Assembly: GCF_001456025.1 (NCBI RefSeq)
Contig: NZ_LMTZ01000083.1
Coordinates: 78,577-142,576, forward strand
Reading direction: 5' to 3'
Origin: Mastigocoleus testarum BC008
GTDB taxonomy: Bacteria; Cyanobacteriota; Cyanobacteriia; Cyanobacteriales; Nostocaceae
Length of the DNA: 64,000 nt
This document shows positions 25,123 through 32,626 of the stretch, piece after piece. The position numbers and the translations under genes were made by a program. Numbering within the stretch: the first letter of the stretch is position 1; every line of letters begins with the position of its first letter. A model generated the notes under the pieces. It searched no databases and had not been told where the DNA came from. It was given only the letters and a program-made list of their open reading frames with translations.

Positions 25123-26916
25123 ATGGTTTCGCTAATCAGTTCTATCCAAAATATTTACCAATTTCTCTGGAAATGGAGAGGATTTCCTTATTTAAGTTTA
25201 TTGTTTTGGGTTCTCCCACTTTTACTATTCAACTCCGAGCAACAGAGTTTAATGGCTCATGATGAGGGACTTTATGCTGTGCGATCGCGCCGAATGGTAG
25301 ACTCTGGGGACTGGATAAATCCCTGGGACAATCCTCACCATAAAACTCCTGGTTACTATTGGTTAGTTGCAAGTGCTTTTCGCTTGTTTGGTATAAGTGA
25401 AGTTAGTGCTCGTTTACCGAGTATTATTTTGGGAGTCATCAGCATTTTACTAATATATGAAATCGGTAAAATTCTGCTCAGCCCAAAAATTGCTTGGTTG
25501 GCAGGAGTAATTTTATCTGTAGAATTCCTATGGTTGCAATATTGTCGATTAGGAACGCCTGATATACCTTATATTTTCTTGGTTTTACTGGCGATTTTTG
25601 CCTTACTTCAAGCGGAAGAAAAATCAAAAATTAGTTATATTTGGGGTTCAGTTTTTGGTTTATGTTTAACTTTAGGCTTCTTACTCAGAAGCTTTATGAT
25701 TTTGGTTCCCTTCAGTGCTTTATTTCCCTATTTAATTATTGAGAATCATCGCCACAAGCATTTAAAAAACCCCACAATATATCTAGGGGCTATTGTTGGA
25801 TTGATTCCAACATTAATTTGGGTATATTTAAGCTGGTTACATTATGGCGAACAAAGTTGGCAGGAATTATTTAATTTTGCAGCACGTCTGAGTTCCACAG
25901 AACGTTATGGAAATGGAATTGGATATTATTTGTGGAACGTTCCAATTAAGTCTTTCCCCTGGAGTTTATTCGCTATTTTTGGTTCATTTTTAGTAATAAA
26001 ATCGCCAGTCAAAGACTATAAATTGATATTGGTTGGAACTCCAATCGTCATACTTAGCGAACTAACTCTATTTTCTACAAGATTATCTCATTATAGTCTT
26101 TCAATTTATCCATTTATTGCCTTGCTTGCAGCAGTAGGATTAAGCAAATTAATTGAAATTTATAACTTAAAAATAAATGAAAAACTGAAAAATAATAAAA
26201 ACAAAAATAATCAATTTAAGCCAAATAATATTAGTAGGAAAAATCAACAATCTCGTTTTCCATTAGCGCTTTTAGATATTCCAGCCTTAGATGCTCAAAC
26301 TTTAAATACCAAAACTTTAGGTTCTAAAAAGTACTCTTCTAAAGGGTATCAGCTGATAAAAATTTTGCCTCAAGCTCTGAGTTATATTTTTGGTATTTTA
26401 GGAGGAATATTATTCTTAGCCAGTATTGTAGTTTTCATTTGGATTAATGGAGATATTCGTAAATATGCAACTCTGACATTAATATTGGGAACTGGTTGGT
26501 TAATTTTACCCTTGGTATGGATTGGTCGTTATTACTATGGTAAAAAGTTATTCTCGGCTAATTACTGGTTAGCTGCTTGGCTAGTTCCTGTTTGGTTAAC
26601 ATTAGCTGTTGCTGGTAGTATCGGTTTATTAGGAGACTACAACACCGATTTCAAAAATTTTATTCAGCAACCATCAATCGCTCAGGTTTTAGCAAATAAT
26701 TCAGTTAACTTTTTACAGGTCGGGGGCAAAACTGGAGTACTAATAAACTTTTATACACCATTTCCAGGTCGTCAGGTTACAACTACTGCCGAATTAGAAG
26801 ATTATAGCTACACATGGATCAAAGCAAAACAAATAAATAACTTCTCTCAGGATTTTCGTGTGATTGGCAGTATAAAAAAGTATAAATTAGTTCAAGTTTT
26901 GCCAAAAGACAAATAA
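25123..26916 (+). CDS. ArnT/GT39-like glycosyltransferase
   Basis: 597 residues with about twelve membrane segments. The family 39 motif MAHDEGLYAVRSRRM carries the catalytic acidic residue in the first outer loop. NPHHKTPGYYWLVASAFRLFG and SARLPSIILGV follow, as in ArnT-type transferases. A basic, Asn/Lys-rich cytoplasmic loop of about 70 residues (near 345-415) is unusual. I prefer ATG 25123 because AGGTGA ends about 10 bp upstream; a TTG at 25114 is too close to it. A MarR regulator follows 27 bp downstream and may be co-transcribed. Confidence 0.85.
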   Translation: MVSLISSIQNIYQFLWKWRGFPYLSLLFWVLPLLLFNSEQQSLMAHDEGLYAVRSRRMVDSGDWINPWDNPHHKTPGYYWLVASAFRLFGISEVSARLPSIILGVISILLIYEIGKILLSPKIAWLAGVILSVEFLWLQYCRLGTPDIPYIFLVLLAIFALLQAEEKSKISYIWGSVFGLCLTLGFLLRSFMILVPFSALFPYLIIENHRHKHLKNPTIYLGAIVGLIPTLIWVYLSWLHYGEQSWQELFNFAARLSSTERYGNGIGYYLWNVPIKSFPWSLFAIFGSFLVIKSPVKDYKLILVGTPIVILSELTLFSTRLSHYSLSIYPFIALLAAVGLSKLIEIYNLKINEKLKNNKNKNNQFKPNNISRKNQQSRFPLALLDIPALDAQTLNTKTLGSKKYSSKGYQLIKILPQALSYIFGILGGILFLASIVVFIWINGDIRKYATLTLILGTGWLILPLVWIGRYYYGKKLFSANYWLAAWLVPVWLTLAVAGSIGLLGDYNTDFKNFIQQPSIAQVLANNSVNFLQVGGKTGVLINFYTPFPGRQVTTTAELEDYSYTWIKAKQINNFSQDFRVIGSIKKYKLVQVLPKDK

Positions 26917-26943
26917 TTATCTTTAAGTGTATTAATTCACCTA

Positions 26944-27411
26944 ATGGCTTCCCAATCAGATAAACTAGAACCCTTGGAATCTTGGCAGGAAATTCGAGCT
27001 CCATATAGTTTAAGTTACCGAGTTAAGCTGCTTTCTCAACTCCTTGCTCGTAGATTCTCCGAACGACTAGAACCATATGGTTTAACTCCTTTTCACTGGA
27101 TTGTTTTATGTTGTTTGTGGGAAGAAGATGGTTTATCTACTTCTAGTATTGGTGAAAAACTTAAACAAGTAGGAGCAACTTTAACCGGCGTACTCGATAG
27201 AATGGAAGAACGCGATCTAATCTTTCGTAAAAGAGATTCTCGCGATCGCCGGGTATGGCGTATTTTTCTCACAGATGCAGGAAAAGAGTTACAGAGCGTA
27301 CTGCCACAACTGGCTGTAGAATTGCGAGAAGAAGCTATGTATGGGATTTCCCACGAACAGCAGGAAGTATTTTCTCAATTTTTAAATTTGGCGATCGCTA
27401 ATTTGTCTTAA
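26944..27411 (+). CDS. MarR family transcriptional regulator
   Basis: 155 residues with the MarR winged helix: LTPFHWIVLCCLWEEDGLST (helices 1-2), IGEKLKQVGATLTGVLDRME (recognition helix) and the wing RKRDSRDRRVWRIFLTDAG, in which DxRxxR is diagnostic. It should bind DNA as a dimer and be relieved by a ligand or oxidant that cannot be predicted. It follows the glycosyltransferase by 27 bp. Its last 30 bp overlap the end of the convergent TPR gene. Confidence 0.92.
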   Translation: MASQSDKLEPLESWQEIRAPYSLSYRVKLLSQLLARRFSERLEPYGLTPFHWIVLCCLWEEDGLSTSSIGEKLKQVGATLTGVLDRMEERDLIFRKRDSRDRRVWRIFLTDAGKELQSVLPQLAVELREEAMYGISHEQQEVFSQFLNLAIANLS

Positions 27412-28089
27412 TATTTCCTTTGTGACTTGAATTTGTTCTGGCGTAAATGCTGCTTGTTTCAAGTAACTCAGAAATGTAGTTTTTTTGTATCTGGAATCCA
27501 ATTTTATTGCTTGATGATAAGCTTTGTGTGCAAAAATGCGATCGCCACTATCCCAGTAAGAAATTGCACTCGCAACTAAGGGATGGGGATTATCTGGTTC
27601 CAGGATAGTAGCTCGATTGCCAGCAGCAATAGCTAAAGGATAAATTTTGAGTCTGTGTAACGCTAAACTTAAGTTGAAATACGCAATTTCATTATTTGGC
27701 TTGAGAATTGCAGCCCAAGTATGAACTGTAACTGATAAAGGTAAATTACCATCAACTAGGTATACAATTCCTAATGCATTGTAAGCGGGAACAAATAGTG
27801 GTTGCAGAAAAATTGCTTTCCACAGAGAAATTGCTGCATCTTGTTGTTTCCCCGCTAAATGTTGTGTCCAACCCAAATTAACTCGTCCCATGACATTTTC
27901 TGGTTCGAGTTCTACTGATTTTTGCATCGCTGCAATTGCTTGGGAATAGCGTCTTTGTTGTCGATATGACAATCCTAACTGTCGATACTCAACTGCAGAA
28001 TTTGCTGCTGATACTGGTGTAATACTCCCAAGCAAAGCACTAACAATAATTGCACCAAGTAAAAATTTTCGCCCAATCAAAAACTTCAT
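27382..28089 (-). CDS. Secreted TPR-repeat protein
   Basis: 235 residues. A signal peptide (about residues 1-28, ending VSAA) precedes five or six TPR units, for example EYRQLGLSYRQQRRYSQAIA, VMGRVNLGWTQHLAGKQQDA and PAYNALGIVYLVDGNLPLSV. TPRs mediate protein contacts; the partner is unknown and the location is periplasmic or thylakoid-lumenal. The 3' end overlaps the MarR gene by 30 bp tail to tail. A second TPR protein is encoded at 31262. Confidence 0.88.
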   Translation of the reverse strand: MKFLIGRKFLLGAIIVSALLGSITPVSAANSAVEYRQLGLSYRQQRRYSQAIAAMQKSVELEPENVMGRVNLGWTQHLAGKQQDAAISLWKAIFLQPLFVPAYNALGIVYLVDGNLPLSVTVHTWAAILKPNNEIAYFNLSLALHRLKIYPLAIAAGNRATILEPDNPHPLVASAISYWDSGDRIFAHKAYHQAIKLDSRYKKTTFLSYLKQAAFTPEQIQVTKEILRQISDRQI

Positions 28090-28924
28090 AAACTAGAGTT
28101 CTCTAGTAGATTTGTATTTATTTCATTTAAGGTTTGTCTACTTAAAGTTTGCTTTGAAGTTTGCTGGTCAATAACAAGCCTCAATTTATTTGATTCCCAA
28201 ACATGACTTAATTATTGCTATGACTTCTCACTCGATTTGTCTAGTCTAATACTATACCTTATTGTTTTCTGTAACAGTTATTTAATCTTCTTAAAAATAC
28301 CAAGGGAAGTTGCACGAAGTGATTAAATTTGTTACTGTAAGTGTCCTAGGCGACAAAATTTCAATTATTTGAAAATATCTCTTTATATTGTTCGTAAAGA
28401 GACTGGATTTCTCTGAGTGCATCTAGTAAGCTGGCAGCGTTAGATACTTTTTAGAGTTGTGTTTGAATTTTTGAGTAGACGTAAAGCATCAAATGATTAA
28501 AAACCAACTACGAATATTTAGCTGGTTAATCCAAATAATTAAAGCTAGATTCTTCGTCACACTTTTTGAATATGAAATTCTGAATCCCAGGTTATAAATC
28601 TAAATTTCCGAAGTAGAAAGAAATCCTTAGCTCTTTTTCAAAAATTATATTTTTGTATCTGTGCATTTACCAAGTTCAGTAATATATCCCTCAGGTGTAT
28701 ATCTTTATCAGGATTGTATTATGAGTTTCAATTGTAAGAATTGAAGAAAATAAATGCTGGCTGCTTAGGAATTTTCAATATTTTAATTGACTTGAAAATA
28801 ACTTTGATAGGTACTAGCATCAGTACTTTGTGGGAACATCTGTCAGCAACACCAGCATCAAAACAACTGAATCTTTCTACAAAGATATAAACAATACATA
28901 AATGTTCCCATTTATGCCAGCTTG
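28090..28924. other. Gene-free region, about 830 bp
   Basis: No ORF or RNA gene recognised. A 9-bp inverted repeat (TGGGAACAT near 28830, ATGTTCCCA near 28901) spans about 80 bp just downstream of the DUF427 gene and could be a weak terminator or element remnant. Confidence 0.45.
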
Positions 28925-29209
28925 TTAAGCTTCAACCTTTACACCACGCCAAAATGCAACATAGTTTTCAAAATGTTTTGCTTTTTCCTTAGCGTTGGGA
29001 TAAAACCAAGCAGCATCTCTATTTATTTGCTCGTTAACTTCTATATCGTAATAGTTAGCAGTACCTTTCCAAGGACAAATAGTATGTTTATTACTTTCTT
29101 TTAAATACTGCTTATTAACTGAATCAGGGGGAAAGTAATGATTACCATCGATAACTATAGTGTCATTACTTTGTGCTAGAACCGTGTCATTCCAAATTGC
29201 TTTTGCCAT
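28925..29209 (-). CDS. DUF427 domain protein
   Basis: 94 residues matching the short DUF427 (NTP_transf_9-like) family. Typical motifs are the start MAKAIWNDTVLAQS, HYFPPDSV, TICPWKGTANYYDIEVN, and the end DAAWFYPNAKE...ENYVAFWRGV. Full-length single-domain form. The biochemical function is not established. A single gene. Confidence 0.92.
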   Translation of the reverse strand: MAKAIWNDTVLAQSNDTIVIDGNHYFPPDSVNKQYLKESNKHTICPWKGTANYYDIEVNEQINRDAAWFYPNAKEKAKHFENYVAFWRGVKVEA

Positions 29210-29493
29210 GAATTTGTTTATTTAGTAATTGGGTACATAAAACATTATCAATCTTAAGGTGACTATTTTCATAGCAAATAATTATCCGCACTCAGTAAAT
29301 AATTTACCTATATGCGCCTAGAAATAATTTGAAATCAGTCAATAAGAAATCAATAAGTCAATAAATTAATAACTCAATAAATAAATTCCCAACAAATATA
29401 TAAGCAATTACTAGATCAATCGATAAGTAAATTCAATGGTAGTTTTCAAACTTTTATGACTGCGGTTACAAATTAAACTGGTGAGGTAAATAC

Positions 29494-30054
29494 ATGAAAA
29501 GAGCTATTTTTTTCAATATCAATGAAACGCTGACAACAAATATTGCTAGTGATTCTTTGAAGGAACATCCTCAAGACGTAAAAGTTTTACCAGGTGTAGA
29601 AATTGCGCTTAATTATTACCAAAACCAAGAACCGTCCTGGTTAATGATAGGAATTAGTAATCAAGCAGATTGGGAATCAATGGATCTAGATACTGACGAA
29701 CCTTTCAAGCATCTCGATCACATAATTGCAAAGATGCAGCATGTTTTATCTTTACTATCACAATTACGTGCAATTTATTTTTGCTCTCACTCCGAAGGAA
29801 TTAACTGCTGGCGGGTAACTCGTCAAGGAGCAGTCAAAATTTCTAAGTATTTAAAAGCAAGTGAGTTACATTTGCAAGAAAAATACGCATTCCGCAAACC
29901 AGGAGCAGGAATGATATTTTTGGCATCTTTAGATTATGATGTCGACTTAGATTTATCTTGGATGATAGGTAATTATCCGGAAGATGAAGGTGCAGCAAGA
30001 AATGCTCAAATAGAATTTGTGCACACAAAAAATTGGATCCAAAGGTTTTTGTGA
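29494..30054 (+). CDS. HAD-like protein with substituted catalytic aspartates
   Basis: 186 residues with the HAD fold order of the small histidinol-phosphatase/PNKP-type phosphatases. Motif I is IFFNINETL (normally DxDxT/V), motif II GISNQ (Ser55), motif III RKPGAGM (Lys135) and motif IV MIGNYPEDEGAARNA (normally GDxxxD). Both motif I aspartates are Asn (8 and 10), and the first motif IV aspartate is also Asn (160), while Asp164 is kept. The nucleophile is therefore missing and the protein is probably not a phosphatase; a binding or regulatory role is possible. The start ATG has GAGG 10 bp upstream. A heptamer array begins at its stop codon. Confidence 0.85.
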   Translation: MKRAIFFNINETLTTNIASDSLKEHPQDVKVLPGVEIALNYYQNQEPSWLMIGISNQADWESMDLDTDEPFKHLDHIIAKMQHVLSLLSQLRAIYFCSHSEGINCWRVTRQGAVKISKYLKASELHLQEKYAFRKPGAGMIFLASLDYDVDLDLSWMIGNYPEDEGAARNAQIEFVHTKNWIQRFL

Positions 30055-30354
30055 GTAATGAGTAATGAGTAACAAGTAATGAGTAACAAGTAATGAGTAA
30101 TGAGTAATGAGTAATGAGTAACAAGTAATGAGTAATGAGTAATGAGTAATGAGTAACAAGTAATGAGTAATGAGTAATGAGTAACAAGTAATGAGTAATG
30201 AGTAATGAGTAATGAGTAACAAGTAATGAGTAACAAGTAATGAGTAATGAGTAATGAGTAATGAGTAACAAGTAATGAGTAATGAGTAACAAGTAATGAG
30301 TAATGAGTAATGAGTAATGAGTGATGAGTAATGAGTAATGAGTAATGAGTAATT
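30053..30354. repeat. Large heptanucleotide repeat array (GAGTAAT/GAGTAAC/AAGTAAT)
   Basis: About 43 head-to-tail heptamers over 300 bp, the largest array in the window. Three variants alternate in a higher-order pattern (GAGTAAT, GAGTAAC, AAGTAAT), and TGAGTAATGAGTAACAAGTA recurs. The array begins inside the stop codon (TGA, 30052-30054) of the HAD-like gene. All minus-strand ORFs here (LLITHYSLLITCYS patterns) are artefacts. Confidence 0.95.
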
Positions 30355-30419
30355 TATTGGTTAAACTTGTTAGCCATAAACGTTAGCGCCTAGCAAAGTC
30401 TACCGTAAGTATTGCGTGT

Positions 30420-30436
30420 GCGTTAGCAGCTAACGC
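30420..30436. repeat. Palindrome GCGTTAGC-A-GCTAACGC
   Basis: 8-bp perfect arms with one central base, followed by GTCTCTACGG. It belongs to the same palindromic repeat style as 653-672 and 60606-60641. Confidence 0.75.
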
Positions 30437-30497
30437 GTCTCTACGGAGTAATCTGTTGCAATGATTTATTGAATTGGTATAAGTTTACAAGCGCATT

Positions 30498-30529
30498 AAC
30501 TGATAACTGATAACTGATAACTGATAACT
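30498..30529. repeat. Heptamer array AACTGAT
   Basis: About four and a half copies of the unit TAACTGA, directly upstream of a minus-strand terminator. Confidence 0.85.
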
Positions 30530-30532
30530 CGA

Positions 30533-30560
30533 CAAAAAAGTGGGGAAAATTTCCCCCACA
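30533..30560 (-). terminator. Terminator of the PsiE-like gene
   Basis: On the minus strand GTGGGGGAAA and TTTCCCCAC form a strong stem followed by TTTTTTG. It begins 21 bp after the stop of the gene at 30581. Confidence 0.88.
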
Positions 30561-30580
30561 TTTAACGAAACTCTATTTTG

Positions 30581-31120
30581 TTACCTAAGAGCTTCGCGAT
30601 TGGATTTCTGTAATTCTGAATTTCTGTGTTGGGATGAACCAGATTCCGGTGGGAAAGAAGGACAAAACCTAGTTTGAGCACTCATACAGTCCATATGTGG
30701 TATTTTGGCACATACCACGAGTAATGCACCCAAGACAAACAATAAACCGGAGATTGATAACGCTTGAACCCAAGATATATCCAGTGCTCCATGTACAACA
30801 ACTTCCCTAAGCAAAGAAACTATTGCAATTTCTACTGCTACCCCCACCGCGATACTGTGTTCTTGCAAATAAACTACAAGTAGTCGGAATAATTCCACCA
30901 AAATCAGAATAAATAGGATTTGAGCCGTCACCTGTTTGTAATTAAGAGGTTGGGATAAAGCACGAAAAATCCCCCACAATTGCAATAGCATCACGGCAAA
31001 CATGCTGCCGCATAAAACCATCACAATTAAATCCTGAAAGGTTTCCATACTACCAACAATCCAATTTCTGTCAATCCAGCGATCGCAAAACATGAATCGA
31101 CTTTTCTTGCGCTTTTTCAT
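30581..31120 (-). CDS. PsiE-like membrane protein
   Basis: 179 residues with four membrane segments. It matches the phosphate-starvation-inducible PsiE family by FQDLIVMVLCGSMFAVMLLQ, ILVELFRLLVVYLQEHSIAV and EIAIVSLLREVVVHG. The role of PsiE is unknown. The C-terminal tail is Ser/Arg-rich and may be disordered. The start at 31120 gives MKKRKKSRFMFC; another Met nine residues later is possible. A single gene with its own terminator. Confidence 0.82.
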   Translation of the reverse strand: MKKRKKSRFMFCDRWIDRNWIVGSMETFQDLIVMVLCGSMFAVMLLQLWGIFRALSQPLNYKQVTAQILFILILVELFRLLVVYLQEHSIAVGVAVEIAIVSLLREVVVHGALDISWVQALSISGLLFVLGALLVVCAKIPHMDCMSAQTRFCPSFPPESGSSQHRNSELQKSNREALR

Positions 31121-31261
31121 GAAGGGTACCAGTTACAAAAGGAAATGCATTGTATGAAATCAAGAAACACACCAGCCTCCTCCATATCCCTAATCAAAAC
31201 ATTTAATTATGTCTTTATTTTGCCGCGATCTATTTGATTTTCACAGTATTATAATTACCCA

Positions 31262-32293
31262 TTAGCGGCGTTGAGAGTTATTAGTTTGTATTTGTTCCAG
31301 TAATTGTCCTGCTCGCTGAGCCCATTGATTATTTCCGTTCGTTGCATATAAATCTCTTGCGTATCGCAACACTTGTGCAGCTTGGGGGTATTGGTTTAAT
31401 CGTATAAATACCATCCCCGCTCCGTAATAAGCATCAGCATAATTATTATTAGCTTCCGCCGATTTTCTAAATGCTTTTAAAGCATCTTCTAATTTACCTT
31501 GGTCAAACAGCATACTTCCCATACTGTAGTGGGCTTCTGCATACTGAGGATTGATTTTAATTGCCCGACGGAAATAATTTCTTGCCCTTTTTTTTCTGCC
31601 CTGTTGTAGATAACATAAACCGGTATGATATGCAGGCTCCGGAGCTTTTTTACTATACTTCATTGCCTTTCTAAAAGCTGAAATAGCACGCTTACAATCC
31701 CTTTGTTGTTTGTATAACAATCCTAAGTTGTAGTGAGCAATACCTTCTTTGGGATTTAGTTCTAATGCCTTTTGTAAGAAACTATTTGCTTGAGTAAAAT
31801 TTCCTCCTTCCAATAAAGCTCCTCCCAAATTAGCATAGGCTAGAGTAAATTTTGGATCTGCTTGGATCGCATTGTAAAAGGCTGTAGCTGCAGGTTGTAA
31901 TTGTCCTGACTGTCGCAATGCTAATCCTAAGTTGTATTGGGCTGGGGCTAAATCTGGGTTGAGTTCTGTTGCTTTACGAAAAGCCTGAATAGCTTGTGGA
32001 ACCTGTTGTGTTTGGATTAATTGTAACCCTTCGTTGAGAAAATCTTCTGCACTTCTTCCAACATATTGTGCTATGATTTGCTTCTCGATTTTTTTTCTTG
32101 TTTCTAATGATATTTCTAATATTTCTAAATTTTTTGGTTTGATAACAGCATTGCGATTAAGATTTGAGGTTTGCAGCAAAGAAGCAGAAATTGCAGTACT
32201 AGGATATAAAGCTGCTGCCAATGATATTAAACCACCGAACAAGATAAAACTAGAGCGAGTATAAAACTCATATTTATGAAGTAGTAATCGCAT
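31262..32293 (-). CDS. Secreted TPR-repeat protein
   Basis: 343 residues. An N-terminal hydrophobic segment (residues about 15-35) suggests export. From residue 80, seven consecutive TPRs follow, each with the (A/P)xYxLGxxLxxxGxxxxAxxxFxxAxxxxP pattern (APAQYNLGLALRQSGQLQPA, IAHYNLGLLYKQQRDCKRAI, AEAHYSMGSMLFDQGKLEDA). It should be a scaffold or assembly factor in the periplasm or thylakoid. The segment ISLETRKKIEKQIIAQYVGR before the repeats is conserved-looking. A single gene. Confidence 0.88.
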   Translation of the reverse strand: MRLLLHKYEFYTRSSFILFGGLISLAAALYPSTAISASLLQTSNLNRNAVIKPKNLEILEISLETRKKIEKQIIAQYVGRSAEDFLNEGLQLIQTQQVPQAIQAFRKATELNPDLAPAQYNLGLALRQSGQLQPAATAFYNAIQADPKFTLAYANLGGALLEGGNFTQANSFLQKALELNPKEGIAHYNLGLLYKQQRDCKRAISAFRKAMKYSKKAPEPAYHTGLCYLQQGRKKRARNYFRRAIKINPQYAEAHYSMGSMLFDQGKLEDALKAFRKSAEANNNYADAYYGAGMVFIRLNQYPQAAQVLRYARDLYATNGNNQWAQRAGQLLEQIQTNNSQRR

Positions 32294-32626
32294 AGTTGTT
32301 TAGACTCAATAGTTATTGTTTTAGTTTGGTGTGTGTTTTGTTTTAGTTTAATTTTGATTTATCTATACTTAGATTTTGATACAGCCGAAAATATTCCCTA
32401 ACTTCATTTTTATATAAAAATATTTGTAATACTTAACCGGGATTGCAGTAAATCTTACAAGAAAATACGATTTTGACCTGCAATGATAAAAAACAAGATA
32501 ATCTCAGATTAAAGCGAGATAATCTCAGAAATGACAGCGAGATCGTTCTCAAACAAAAGTATTTTATCCCTGAAATTATAGATGGGGTAAAACCAATGTT
32601 TGTGCGTGATGCGCCAAGGAGGTTTT
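32294..32626. other. Divergent intergenic region upstream of the EF-G-like gene
   Basis: Contains two direct copies of GATAATCTCAGA (32498-32509, 32519-32530). An ORF across 32473-32658 has no recognisable content and is out of frame with the downstream gene; I do not call it. Confidence 0.5.

Larger units (their letters stand above)
30355..30580. other. Region between heptamer array and PsiE gene
   Basis: Contains a palindrome GCGTTAGC-A-GCTAACGC (30420-30436), a short AACTGAT heptamer array (30498-30529), and the PsiE-gene terminator. No gene is present. Confidence 0.6.

Noticed and set aside
29843..30292. 149-residue minus-strand ORF and two overlapping ORFs with LLITHYSLLITCYS patterns
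   Set aside because: They are generated by the heptamer array; no start signal and no protein-like composition.
24078..30354. Possible CRISPR arrays
   Set aside because: Repeats are contiguous heptamers without unique spacers and no cas genes are present.
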